A DNA stretch of 64,000 nucleotides, taken from the NCBI GenBank assembly GCA_009780185.1, contig WRAN01000004.1, positions 1-64,000 on the forward strand, given 5' to 3'. The translations under genes and the position numbers were made by a program. Each line of letters begins with the position of its first letter. Within the stretch, counting starts at the first letter, position 1. Below are positions 16,046 to 24,517 of this stretch, piece by piece. Below the pieces are notes generated by a model. It ran no database searches, was not told the DNA's origin, and saw only the letters and a program-made list of their open reading frames with translations. The stretch comes from Defluviitaleaceae bacterium. GTDB taxonomy: Bacteria > Bacillota > Clostridia > Lachnospirales > WQUN01.

Positions 16046-19000
16046 TTATTCCTCGTTGATAATGGTCAGGAGCTTCTTGGCTTTTGCAATTGCTGTGGAT
16101 TTTGATTTTGTGTTCGCTATTTCTGCAAGGCCTTGCCATTCTTGTTCTTGAGGGGAGAGACGATTCCGCTTTGTGGCTTCTTTAAGGTATGGTGCATAGC
16201 GTAGGGCGGTATCTAGTATACGATTTAGCCATGTCGGGGGATTTATTTCTTCTTTTATTATGGCTCCGGCGGCTTTTATGCACTGGGTTAGGATAGGGTA
16301 CATTGTGGGGAGTAAATTTATGTCTTTTTCTAGTAGGCGGGTCAATTTTGCAGGGTTTACTGCTGGGTTTTGCAGTAGAGTGATAATGGCTTTACGGGTT
16401 ACTTCAGGGTGAAGTTGGCCTGTTTCGATTAAGTCGCGGACGGTTCTTGTGGTGGAGTAAATGGAGTCACCGTCTTGGGCAATAAGCCCTATTACTATGG
16501 TTATCACTGATAGTGACAGTGGTAGTTTTATTTCCGTGGCGCCTTTGGCTAGGTCGTGTAGTTCGTTCCATTTTTCTCTTTCTTTTACTACTAGGGTTTT
16601 AGATTTTGTGTCCCACACTAGGCGTACTTGGTTGTGATAATCTCGTACAAAGGGCGCGCCTATTTGGGCTGGGTAAGCCCTTACGAATCCTACATATTTT
16701 CCGAAATCGTTGTATGCATTAGATTCTACGTGGTATTCCTGCCACTCTTTGGCCGGTAGGTTTAATCTAAACAAGAGGTATTTTTTTTCGTCGTTTGACC
16801 ATTCTACAGTCATGGTTACGCCGTCTTCCAAGACTTCACGCGGTGTTGATTGTTTTGGCCATGCTTCATCAAAAGATGGGGTCAATTTTATAGGAATGGG
16901 GGTTGTGTCTTGGGCTACTGGGAGTTGTTCTGCTATTTTTCTTGCAGAGGTTACGGCTCGTGATGAGCCTTTTTGCTTTGCTAGGGTGCGGGTGTTGGGT
17001 AGGTCTAAGGCGGTTTTGTCGGCTAGATTTTTTTCTATGGCTAGTTTTACTTCCGGCAAAAAGGTGGTCATAAGTTCGCAGAACTCGGCGGTTCCTGGTA
17101 GAAGCCTTGGTGCGGCTAGGGATGCGCCTATGATTTCATCCATGATTGGCCATACTACCGACAATATGCCGCTCTGGGCTATGGCACCGAAGGCAGATGC
17201 TAGTGAGACTAGGTTTTGTGGTGGTGTTTTGGGGCGGCCTAAGTATTTTATATCGGCAATACCCGGGCGCAGCAGGCCGCGTTCCCAGGCTTTTTTTATT
17301 GCGCCGATTACATCATCTGCGACTTGGATTTTTGCATAGCCAAGGGATGCCAGCATATCAATTGAGGCTTTTGGGGGGAGCGGTTGGGCGCGGCGTGCGG
17401 CTTGGGGCAGTCTGGGAACTTTTTCACTGTCACCGTAACCGTCTAATTTCACTTCTAAAACAGCGTCTCCAAAGAGTGGGAAGAGAGAGCTTAGATCACT
17501 GTATGGGATGTTTGTTAGTCTTTCCGGAAATGCGCCCAGGGATTTTGAAACATCATTAAAGGGTTTGCCACGCCAATAGCTGTTACTGTAGACTTCCAGA
17601 GGAGGTTCCTCTATAGGGTTATCAAGATAGTTGAGTATTGCCTGACCTGCTGTGAGGCTCATTGTTTCTCCCGATTGCAAAAGAACTGGGATATTTAGTT
17701 TTTCTAAACTAGAGCGTGTTTCGAGTGTTACGGTTTTTGGGTCAAGTCGAGTGATTGCTACATATAAATCCGCTTCCTGAGGGGCTATTTTTTCATTTGC
17801 ATATGCTTCTAGTCGTTTTACTAAATCTTTTGCGGTTATGGTTAGGTCAACTTTGCTTGGGGTGGAGAGTAGGTAGGGTAGCTTACCGAAGTTTTGAGCC
17901 ACTACATAGTTTCGCGCGGGTATTGGCGGTCTTGGTTTATTTTCTGAGCCGCGATAACGGTTAGCATTGGCTTCATCTGAACCGTAGGATTCTTCACCAT
18001 GTACCCAGCATATAATTTCCCGCATACGCCACTCGTTTTTATTGAGACCTCTTAGGCTTGTACGGGCATCATCAGGGTTTTGTAGGGCAATGGCGTTGAT
18101 TAGCGCATAAAAACGCTCCATCGCTACGTCGTATACAGCGCCATCACTTGAGCGGGCATTAATTTCCACAGCCAGTTCTGTCAGGGCTTCCGGGGAAACC
18201 TCTCCTAGCTCGAAGTTTGGTACTTGCCATAGGGTAGGGGTTTTATTCCAAAGACCGGAAATGGCAATCTCTTCTTCTGGGAATGTCTCTACACCAATAT
18301 TCCATTTAGATGCCAGCTTTTCGGCGGCAGCGGATATGCTTTTATTCGAATCTCCCGCGAAAATGGAAATCCATGGGGCGATTTCTTCTACGTTTTCTGG
18401 GGCTTGGCGTTTTATAGCGGTCTTTAGCAGCATTAGTTTTGCTTTTTTAGTAGGAGCGGAAAATGCTGATAGTAGTACTTCTGTTAGCAGACTATCAGCG
18501 GACTGGGTGATAAGGGCAGGGGCTAAGCGTTCGATTACTTTCGCATCGCCTAAAGAGAGTAGGGGGATTAGAGATTGAATATGCTGTAGTAGCTCCTCAT
18601 CACGGATTTCCAGTAAATCTAGTGCATCCAACCAAGCAGCGCGATCCCCTGGGCGAACAGAGGCGTCTAATGCTGTAAGACATAACTCCATGGCCTCTTC
18701 CCGTGGTATAAAACCGTATTTTACTCCCGTTGCAAGAACAGTTGCAAAGCCATTAGAGGCTGGGGCGTTTAACGTAATTCCTGCCATAATGTGTTCCATA
18801 AACCGTGGTTGGATTAAATCTAGGCCGGGCCGGGTTTTGATATTGCGATTGAATTTCCTAACTCCGCCCATGGCTTCTGAGGCGGTTAATGTCCAGACAT
18901 TTATATAGTTGACATTTTGCGGGATCTCAATTTCCAGTTCATTTACGAGGCGCATGAAGAAGTTGACATTTCCCAGTTCTGATTCGGCATCTTCAAACCG

Positions 19001-19387
19001 TATACCACCAAACCGAGTGATTTGGGTAATATAATCAGAAGCAAATTTCTTGCCTCGCCCTTCTACCACTTTGAACAATGCCTCTTTGTTAGTTTGGTGG
19101 ATATTGACTATTTGTGTAGCTCTGGTTGCGGTTATGCCTACCCGCACCGCAAAGAGGGCAAGCTTATTGGCATAATCGAGTGCAAAATAGAGGTGTTGTT
19201 TGCCTTTGGTAATGCCTCCTACTGTTTCTGAAGAATACTCTGACCATGCCCCGCTTTTTAGGCCAGCAAGTGCGATCTTTTTTTGCTCGGGTGTGCCTAG
19301 GGGCAAGTCCATGATATTTTCGCTGTTTGCGCTTAGCCAGCCTAAGGACTCGAAAATTTCTGTGGCTTTTTTCAATTGGGTATCCAT
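16046..19387 (-). CDS. Giant helical-repeat protein, partner of the SWIM protein
   Basis: The product has 1113 residues, no signal peptide and no membrane helix. The first 900 residues are mostly paired helices with HEAT-like character (RLAPALITQSADSLLTEVLL, LALEIR-type repeats). A more beta-rich part near 850-960 (VTMTVEWSNDEKKYLLFRL) follows, then a helical tail. The segment VVEGRGKKFASDYI near 110 recalls the DUF6493 family that accompanies SWIM proteins in other bacteria; this is from memory and needs a search. Its ATG overlaps the stop of the SWIM gene by one base (TAATG), with GAGGAGGA before it, so the two are translated as a unit. Confidence 0.55.
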   Translation of the reverse strand: MDTQLKKATEIFESLGWLSANSENIMDLPLGTPEQKKIALAGLKSGAWSEYSSETVGGITKGKQHLYFALDYANKLALFAVRVGITATRATQIVNIHQTNKEALFKVVEGRGKKFASDYITQITRFGGIRFEDAESELGNVNFFMRLVNELEIEIPQNVNYINVWTLTASEAMGGVRKFNRNIKTRPGLDLIQPRFMEHIMAGITLNAPASNGFATVLATGVKYGFIPREEAMELCLTALDASVRPGDRAAWLDALDLLEIRDEELLQHIQSLIPLLSLGDAKVIERLAPALITQSADSLLTEVLLSAFSAPTKKAKLMLLKTAIKRQAPENVEEIAPWISIFAGDSNKSISAAAEKLASKWNIGVETFPEEEIAISGLWNKTPTLWQVPNFELGEVSPEALTELAVEINARSSDGAVYDVAMERFYALINAIALQNPDDARTSLRGLNKNEWRMREIICWVHGEESYGSDEANANRYRGSENKPRPPIPARNYVVAQNFGKLPYLLSTPSKVDLTITAKDLVKRLEAYANEKIAPQEADLYVAITRLDPKTVTLETRSSLEKLNIPVLLQSGETMSLTAGQAILNYLDNPIEEPPLEVYSNSYWRGKPFNDVSKSLGAFPERLTNIPYSDLSSLFPLFGDAVLEVKLDGYGDSEKVPRLPQAARRAQPLPPKASIDMLASLGYAKIQVADDVIGAIKKAWERGLLRPGIADIKYLGRPKTPPQNLVSLASAFGAIAQSGILSVVWPIMDEIIGASLAAPRLLPGTAEFCELMTTFLPEVKLAIEKNLADKTALDLPNTRTLAKQKGSSRAVTSARKIAEQLPVAQDTTPIPIKLTPSFDEAWPKQSTPREVLEDGVTMTVEWSNDEKKYLLFRLNLPAKEWQEYHVESNAYNDFGKYVGFVRAYPAQIGAPFVRDYHNQVRLVWDTKSKTLVVKEREKWNELHDLAKGATEIKLPLSLSVITIVIGLIAQDGDSIYSTTRTVRDLIETGQLHPEVTRKAIITLLQNPAVNPAKLTRLLEKDINLLPTMYPILTQCIKAAGAIIKEEINPPTWLNRILDTALRYAPYLKEATKRNRLSPQEQEWQGLAEIANTKSKSTAIAKAKKLLTIINEE

Positions 19388-20721
19388 TAGAAATCCTCCT
19401 CTTTTATTTGTATCGCCAATATGTGCTTACAGGGGCCGCGCTTATTTTGGTGTTTGAGATACCAGGCGCAGGTGCATTTTTCTATGCCGTTATCTGGGTC
19501 ATAGATTACGCGGTAATCTACTTTCCCCGAGGGAACCATCCACTGGATATCTCCTGTTTTTGACACGGATTCTACTAGTTTTTGAGCCGCTACCAGGCGG
19601 GGATTATCTTTTAATATTCTATCTGGGTCGTCGGGTAATTCCCTATGAAAATAAGCCTGGTCGAAAGCGTCGTATCCCAATTTCCCTGATACCGCCAGCA
19701 GTGCTAAAGCATCTTCCGCTCTGGTGGTGTCCATGTTCCAGGATTTGGCCATCTCCAGTGCGCTAATGATAGCGTTGAATGATAGTTTTTTACTAATTAA
19801 CTCTGAGTCATCCAATAAATCTGGGTGGGCTAGGGATGTGAGTAGCGCTCCTTCGCCAGAGTATCCATGCCATGCCTCAGCGGTTAGGCTTATGGTTATG
19901 CGGCAGTGAGGCATTTCTACCACTATCATTGACGCACCGGGTTCTGTAGGCTTATAAAAGGTTAGGTTGGTGATATTGGTCATGATCCGCTTTAGTGCGC
20001 TTAGACGGTTAAGCCCTGACACAAATACGGCGCCTGGGGTTTTGGAGGGCGAGAGCTTAGCTCCCATACGGTTGGGGGTAAGCCAGCCAGCTTGACTTTT
20101 ACCTGTAACCGGTGGCAAAGAAGCTATAAATGCCTGGGCTTGGGGGCCTTTTAACATGAAACCGACGTCCATGCCTTTGTGGATTTCTGCGGCATTGCCT
20201 AGGGCGCGTATCCATCTGTCAGGCATTTTAACTGGGCGCTCTATTACGTTTTTACCCATGGCGATTACATTACTTTCTTGGTTGAAGTAGGTAGTGGATA
20301 GTCCGTCGCTTCCTATATCTACATGGAGCTTGTCGTTTTGCTTAACCAACGTAAGCGCTTTGCGAAGCTCAAGGCCTATATCCACATTGGTTGTACCAAA
20401 TCCGATGTCGCCATCAAAACCCGACTGCAATAGATCCAAACGGGCATAAACCCCATTACATGCAGAAAAACACTCTGCTCTAAGCCTATCTCCTTGGGCA
20501 GATAGAACTGGATCCCTGAGGGCAACAGGTATAAACTTGAAATATCGTGTAGCAGAAATATCTGCAAGTACCAACAGTCCCCGTGCAATAACCTGTGGGT
20601 GAAGAGCAAATCCTTTAAAAAAGCTGGGCTTTTCTACTATTCCTTCTGGTGTAAGGGCAGGTGCAAGCGCAAGGGCCAGATTTCCGCTTTCGTATTTGGA
20701 TTGATACGCAAAAGCTCTCAT
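19387..20721 (-). CDS. SWIM zinc-finger protein
   Basis: The product has 444 residues and a C-terminal SWIM motif: Cys416, Cys418, Cys431 and His433 (pattern C-x-C-x12-C-x-H, in CTCAWYLKHQNKRGPCKH). SWIM fingers bind nucleic acid or protein. The preceding 400 residues have alternating beta and helical segments without a known catalytic motif. It lies 15 bases after the Crp/Fnr-type gene and one base before the giant repeat protein, in one operon. Its role is unknown. The pairing of a SWIM protein with a large repeat protein occurs in other phyla, often near MoxR and VWA genes; neither is present here. Confidence 0.7.
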   Translation of the reverse strand: MRAFAYQSKYESGNLALALAPALTPEGIVEKPSFFKGFALHPQVIARGLLVLADISATRYFKFIPVALRDPVLSAQGDRLRAECFSACNGVYARLDLLQSGFDGDIGFGTTNVDIGLELRKALTLVKQNDKLHVDIGSDGLSTTYFNQESNVIAMGKNVIERPVKMPDRWIRALGNAAEIHKGMDVGFMLKGPQAQAFIASLPPVTGKSQAGWLTPNRMGAKLSPSKTPGAVFVSGLNRLSALKRIMTNITNLTFYKPTEPGASMIVVEMPHCRITISLTAEAWHGYSGEGALLTSLAHPDLLDDSELISKKLSFNAIISALEMAKSWNMDTTRAEDALALLAVSGKLGYDAFDQAYFHRELPDDPDRILKDNPRLVAAQKLVESVSKTGDIQWMVPSGKVDYRVIYDPDNGIEKCTCAWYLKHQNKRGPCKHILAIQIKEEDF

Positions 20722-20736
20722 TTTCCATCCATCCTT

Positions 20737-21405
20737 TTATTTTAATACATATAAATCCCCAGACATTTTCATCAATGCCTGGGTGTTAATGACTTGGTAT
20801 GTTTTCCCTTTTTTCTCTAAAATTTTATTTTCGCATAATTGGTTAAAGCATCTTAATAGATGCCTATAACTAGCTCCTACCATTGCCGCTACCTCCGTAA
20901 GGGTTTCGTCAAAATATCCGCTTACTGCAGTCTGAAAAATGTAGGCAGCTAGGCGGCTTTCCAGGGGTTGTAGTGTTGTGATTGCTCCGTTTATGGCGCG
21001 CTGCATTAGTTTTTCCGCAAGCTCTTTGCCTACATAATTTATGAAGGTGTTGTTTGCCTTAAGCAGGGGTTTATATTCCTTTAGGGGTAGGGCAATACAT
21101 TCTAGCTGGGTCACGGCTTGTAAAGTGGCATGGTTGAAAATAACATCAGTCATCAGCTCTACATCTCCGATTATTCCCTGGGAAATAAAATAGGCCAATA
21201 GCAACTGCCTACCGTCAGATAGGTTAAGAAGCACCTTGGCCTTGCCTGATACAACAAAATATAAATACTCTAATGACTCCCCTCCGCGAGAAATATACTC
21301 TCCTGGAGAAAAGGTAATGTGCTGGGCTTTGGGTAGATTTGTGGCTTCCAGGCCATATTTAGAAAGTATACCTATGTCTTGGTAGTTAAGCATCTTTTTT
21401 AACAC
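20737..21405 (-). CDS. Crp/Fnr-family transcription regulator
   Basis: The product has 222 residues. A cyclic-nucleotide-binding-like domain (25-145) contains FSPGEYISRGGESLEYLYFV and GKAKVLLNLSDGRQLL. A C-terminal helix-turn-helix shows LTEVAAMVGASYRHLLRCFNQL (about 165-190). There is no N-terminal iron-sulfur cysteine cluster. It is first in an operon with the SWIM and giant repeat genes, and divergent from the DMT transporter. A palindrome at 21471-21488 between them is the likely target. The arrangement recalls YeiL-like regulators next to YdcZ-type transporters. Confidence 0.85.
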   Translation of the reverse strand: MLKKMLNYQDIGILSKYGLEATNLPKAQHITFSPGEYISRGGESLEYLYFVVSGKAKVLLNLSDGRQLLLAYFISQGIIGDVELMTDVIFNHATLQAVTQLECIALPLKEYKPLLKANNTFINYVGKELAEKLMQRAINGAITTLQPLESRLAAYIFQTAVSGYFDETLTEVAAMVGASYRHLLRCFNQLCENKILEKKGKTYQVINTQALMKMSGDLYVLK

Positions 21406-21470
21406 GATATGTCACCCCACAATAGACACATATGATCGGTTTCGTCATTATCATCAAAACCCGCTACTTA

Positions 21471-21488
21471 ATATGACACATGTCATAT
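21471..21488. promoter_or_regulatory. Crp/Fnr-type operator between regulator and DMT transporter
   Basis: ATATGACA and TGTCATAT are perfect 8-base inverted arms with two bases (CA) between them, centred at 21479.5. A TATAAT box lies at 21509-21514 with no good -35 box. If transcription starts near 21521, the operator centre is about 41.5 bases upstream, the standard class II activator position of Crp/Fnr proteins. The regulator gene starts at 21405 on the other strand. Confidence 0.7.
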
Positions 21489-21508
21489 CATTTGGTCAAT
21501 GGGGGAGT

Positions 21509-21514
21509 TATAAT
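21509..21514 (+). promoter_or_regulatory. -10 box of the DMT transporter gene
   Basis: TATAAT is seen 21 bases before the ATG-proximal ribosome site AGGAGG (21521-21526). Positions 17 bases upstream (21486-21491, TATCAT) do not resemble TTGACA, consistent with activator dependence. The predicted leader is very short, about 14 bases. Confidence 0.6.
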
Positions 21515-21534
21515 AGTTCCAGGAGGTGCAAACT

Positions 21535-22407
21535 ATGTTTTATATTCTCTCTTTGCTTATGGGGATTTTAATCACTATTATGATCGCCATCAATGGCGGA
21601 CTTACCACGTATTACGGCGTTTATTCTGCGACGATGATAATCCATCTGGTTGGGCTGATATTAATTTCCGCTGTGGTGCTTTATAAAAAAGAGCGCTTCT
21701 TTCCTGGTCGATTTACCTGGTATGTATATCTTGGCGGTGCTATCGGGGTTATGACTACAATAGCCAATAACTTATCCTTTGGGCGGATAAGCGTATCTGC
21801 TATTTTGGCCTTGGGGCTTCTTGGCCAGACTGTTACTGGGATGGTAATAGACCAGCGCGGTCTCCTTGGTATGCCAAGGCATCCTTTTACTAAGGATAAA
21901 ATATGGGGGCTTTTGCTAATCATTGCCGGTATTGGGTCTATGATATATGAGTTTGAAGTCCTTGCTGTTGTCGTGTCATTTATAGCTGGGTTTTGTATTA
22001 TTATGTCCCGGACACTAAACGCAAAGCTTTCCGATTTGACCAGTGTGCGGGTTAGCACCTTTTACAACTACTTTATTGGGCTTATCGTTTCTGTGTTAGT
22101 ATTTTTGCTGCTGGGACGCGGGGAAGTTATATTTGGGGAAATTACGTTTTCACCTACCTGGTACATATATTTTGGTGGTGTACTTGGTGTTGTAGTTGTG
22201 CTAATGAGCAATATTGTAGTGGTGAAGATATCAGCATTTTACCTGACTCTGCTTATATTTGTTGGGCAGGTGTTTTCTGGGGTTTTAGTGGACGCAATTA
22301 TTTCCCAGGCAATTTCTACCCGAAATGTTATTGGTGGAGTGTTGGTGGCTGTTGGGCTTAGTATTAATCTAATACTCGATACCCGAAAAAAGGTGCTGTC
22401 TCGTTAA
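21535..22407 (+). CDS. DMT-superfamily transporter, YdcZ (DUF606) type, tandem
   Basis: The product has 290 residues and about ten membrane helices. It is built of two similar halves: each has a short helix pair, a GG-containing loop (YLGGAIGVMTTIANN and YFGGVLGVVVVLMSNIVV) and a LLIFVGQ or ALGLLGQ helix. The YdcZ family normally encodes one half per gene; this is the fused double form. The ATG at 21535 follows AGGAGG by 8 bases. The substrate is unknown. It is probably activated by the divergent Crp/Fnr regulator. Confidence 0.8.
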   Translation: MFYILSLLMGILITIMIAINGGLTTYYGVYSATMIIHLVGLILISAVVLYKKERFFPGRFTWYVYLGGAIGVMTTIANNLSFGRISVSAILALGLLGQTVTGMVIDQRGLLGMPRHPFTKDKIWGLLLIIAGIGSMIYEFEVLAVVVSFIAGFCIIMSRTLNAKLSDLTSVRVSTFYNYFIGLIVSVLVFLLLGRGEVIFGEITFSPTWYIYFGGVLGVVVVLMSNIVVVKISAFYLTLLIFVGQVFSGVLVDAIISQAISTRNVIGGVLVAVGLSINLILDTRKKVLSR

Positions 22408-22440
22408 AAAAACCTTGGGACAGCGCCCCAAGGTTTTAAT
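22404..22440. terminator. Bidirectional terminator between DMT and nucleoside transporter genes
   Basis: AACCTTGGG (22411-22419) pairs with CCCAAGGTT (22427-22435). The plus side ends in TTTT and the minus side in a run of seven T residues, so it can stop both convergent transcripts. Confidence 0.85.
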
Positions 22441-22451
22441 TGCTTTACTAG

Positions 22452-23420
22452 CTATCTGCCACCTTTATCATAAGGCTGACCTAATGCCTTAGGCGCCATT
22501 GTGTTTTTGGATGTGAATGCCAAAATAATTAGCGTGGCAATAAATGGCAACATCCTATAAAACTGCGCAGGTATCGCATTTGGGAGTATGTTTATTGCGG
22601 TATGGGTCGCGGCAATTGTTTGCATAAACCCAAAAAACAATGCTGCAATCAAAATCCTTTGGGGCTTCCATGCGCCAAAAATAAGAACCGCAAGGGCTAG
22701 GAAGCCATACCCGTTTACCGCTCCGGCAAACAGAGAGCTTGGGATTGCCCAAATGAGCCCACCCATTCCCGCAAGCCCACCGGAAATAAGCACACCCGCA
22801 TATCGCATTTTTATAACACTAACGCCTACAGAGTCTGCTGCATGAGGATGCTCTCCACAAGCCCTAAGCCTTAAGCCAAATTTTGTTTTGTACAGCACAA
22901 TAACAGATATAACAAGAATTACAAACCCGAGATAGGTGGTAATATAAGCGCCCTGAAAGAGAATCGGCCCAATAAAAGGAATCCTTCCAAGCCCGGGAAC
23001 ACTATCTATCATAAACTGGTTGAAGAAAAATACATTCTGGTTTCCCGTGCTATAAATTGAGTAAAAAACAGCAAACGCAGGGGCAAACATATTAATGGCA
23101 ACACCACTTATTATCTGGTTTGCCTTTAAATTGATAGAGGCAAAGGCATGCAAAAGCGAAGTTCCAACACCCGTAGCGGCAGCTACAACAAGGGTTACAA
23201 GCAACAAGGCAGTAGGGTTATTAGCAAGAAAATTTTCCGACCCTTGGATGGTACGCATAAACATTACCCCAGTAAATGCGCCCAGTACCATCTTACCTTC
23301 AAGGGCAATGTTTACAATTCCGGATTTTTCGGAAAACAAACCACCCAGCGCAACAATTAAAAGAGGTATCGTGAAAAACATGGTACGCTGCAATATAAAG
23401 TAAAACATATACATATCCAT
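22452..23420 (-). CDS. Nucleoside ABC transporter permease (NupQ type)
   Basis: The product has 322 residues and about nine to ten membrane segments, of the BPD_transp_2 family. GLFSEKSGIVNIALEGKMVLG near residues 27-47 and LRACGEHPHAADSVGVSV (about 182-199) are typical of the second permease of purine nucleoside importers. It is last in the operon bmp, ATPase, permease, permease, 2 bases after the first permease. A terminator follows directly. Confidence 0.9.
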   Translation of the reverse strand: MDMYMFYFILQRTMFFTIPLLIVALGGLFSEKSGIVNIALEGKMVLGAFTGVMFMRTIQGSENFLANNPTALLLVTLVVAAATGVGTSLLHAFASINLKANQIISGVAINMFAPAFAVFYSIYSTGNQNVFFFNQFMIDSVPGLGRIPFIGPILFQGAYITTYLGFVILVISVIVLYKTKFGLRLRACGEHPHAADSVGVSVIKMRYAGVLISGGLAGMGGLIWAIPSSLFAGAVNGYGFLALAVLIFGAWKPQRILIAALFFGFMQTIAATHTAINILPNAIPAQFYRMLPFIATLIILAFTSKNTMAPKALGQPYDKGGR

Positions 23421-23422
23421 AT

Positions 23423-24517
23423 TTATATGCCCCTCTCTTTCTTCTTAATAAATCGCCCTATCAAAGATTTTGTTATAAACACAAACGCGCAGAAGTAAAT
23501 AATAACGGCTATTACTGTTTCCACCAACTCGGAAGAGAAGCCGTATGTCGACAGACGCCCTCCGCCTAACTGCATATACGAAATAAAAATCCCGGAGAAG
23601 ATGATGCCGATTGGGTGGTTAAGCCCCAAGAAAGCTACAGAAATACCAGTAAAACCTTCTACTGGTAAGACTTCAATAATGCCTATGCCAACCCCGCCGC
23701 CTCTCATAAAGTTGAGCGCGCCTGCTATGCCCGCAAGAGATCCAGATATCATCATAGAAAAAATAATATTTCTTTTTTGATTAATTCCCGCGTACATTGC
23801 GGCGTCTGGGTTAAAGCCACAAGCTTTTAACTCGTAGCCAAAAGTAGTTTTCTCTAAGATGATATACACCAAAACAGCAACCACGATAGCAATTATTATC
23901 CCTATATTTACTCGAGATGACACAAAGCCCGCGCCAAGAGCGTCCCTGAAAATATCTGGGAAAAACAACCTTGGAAGGTTGGAACTTTCAGGCAAATGAG
24001 CGCTTGTACTCAAGCCTCGGTTAAAAATAGATTCATTAGATTGAATCATGTAAACAATAAAAAACATGGCAATATAGTTTGTCATAATACTGGAAATAAC
24101 TTCATGCACGTTACGGTAAGCTTTTAAAAGCCCAGGAAGCCCCGCCCACAACGCGCCTGCAAGCGCTGCCGCAATTATAGCCACAGGTATGCGGACTGCA
24201 GGAGGCATAGATACTCCATGAATACTTATAACAATTGCTACAAAACCGCCAAACATAAACTGTCCGCTTGCGCCAATGTTAAAGAGCCCTGTTTTAAAGG
24301 CAAACGCAACCGATAGCCCTGTCAAAATAATAGGCGTAGCATGTAAAAGCACATCGCCGATGTTTCGCATAGAGCGCATACCAAAGGTCAAAATTGTTTG
24401 GAATGCGGGCCAGGCTTGCTGGGCGTTAGTTGCTAAAAGAACAATAAACCCAATAAGCAACCCAATAATGATTACCAAAACTGAAGACAGGAAGCTTAAT
24501 AATCCATCCCTATTCAT
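23423..24517 (-). CDS. Nucleoside ABC transporter permease (NupP type)
   Basis: The product has 364 residues and about nine to ten membrane segments, of the BPD_transp_2 family. GLFNIGASGQFMFGGFVAI near residues 74-92 and LKACGFNPDAAMYAGINQKR (about 229-248) mark the first permease of the BMP-type nucleoside importers. It overlaps the ATPase gene by 8 bases. The start follows GAGGTGAG. Confidence 0.9.
   Translation of the reverse strand: MNRDGLLSFLSSVLVIIIGLLIGFIVLLATNAQQAWPAFQTILTFGMRSMRNIGDVLLHATPIILTGLSVAFAFKTGLFNIGASGQFMFGGFVAIVISIHGVSMPPAVRIPVAIIAAALAGALWAGLPGLLKAYRNVHEVISSIMTNYIAMFFIVYMIQSNESIFNRGLSTSAHLPESSNLPRLFFPDIFRDALGAGFVSSRVNIGIIIAIVVAVLVYIILEKTTFGYELKACGFNPDAAMYAGINQKRNIIFSMMISGSLAGIAGALNFMRGGGVGIGIIEVLPVEGFTGISVAFLGLNHPIGIIFSGIFISYMQLGGGRLSTYGFSSELVETVIAVIIYFCAFVFITKSLIGRFIKKKERGI

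Noticed and set aside
16710-17339. A 209-codon frame antisense to the giant repeat protein
   Set aside because: Its sequence is low-complexity Ser/Ala/Ile shadow of the real gene, without a start signal.
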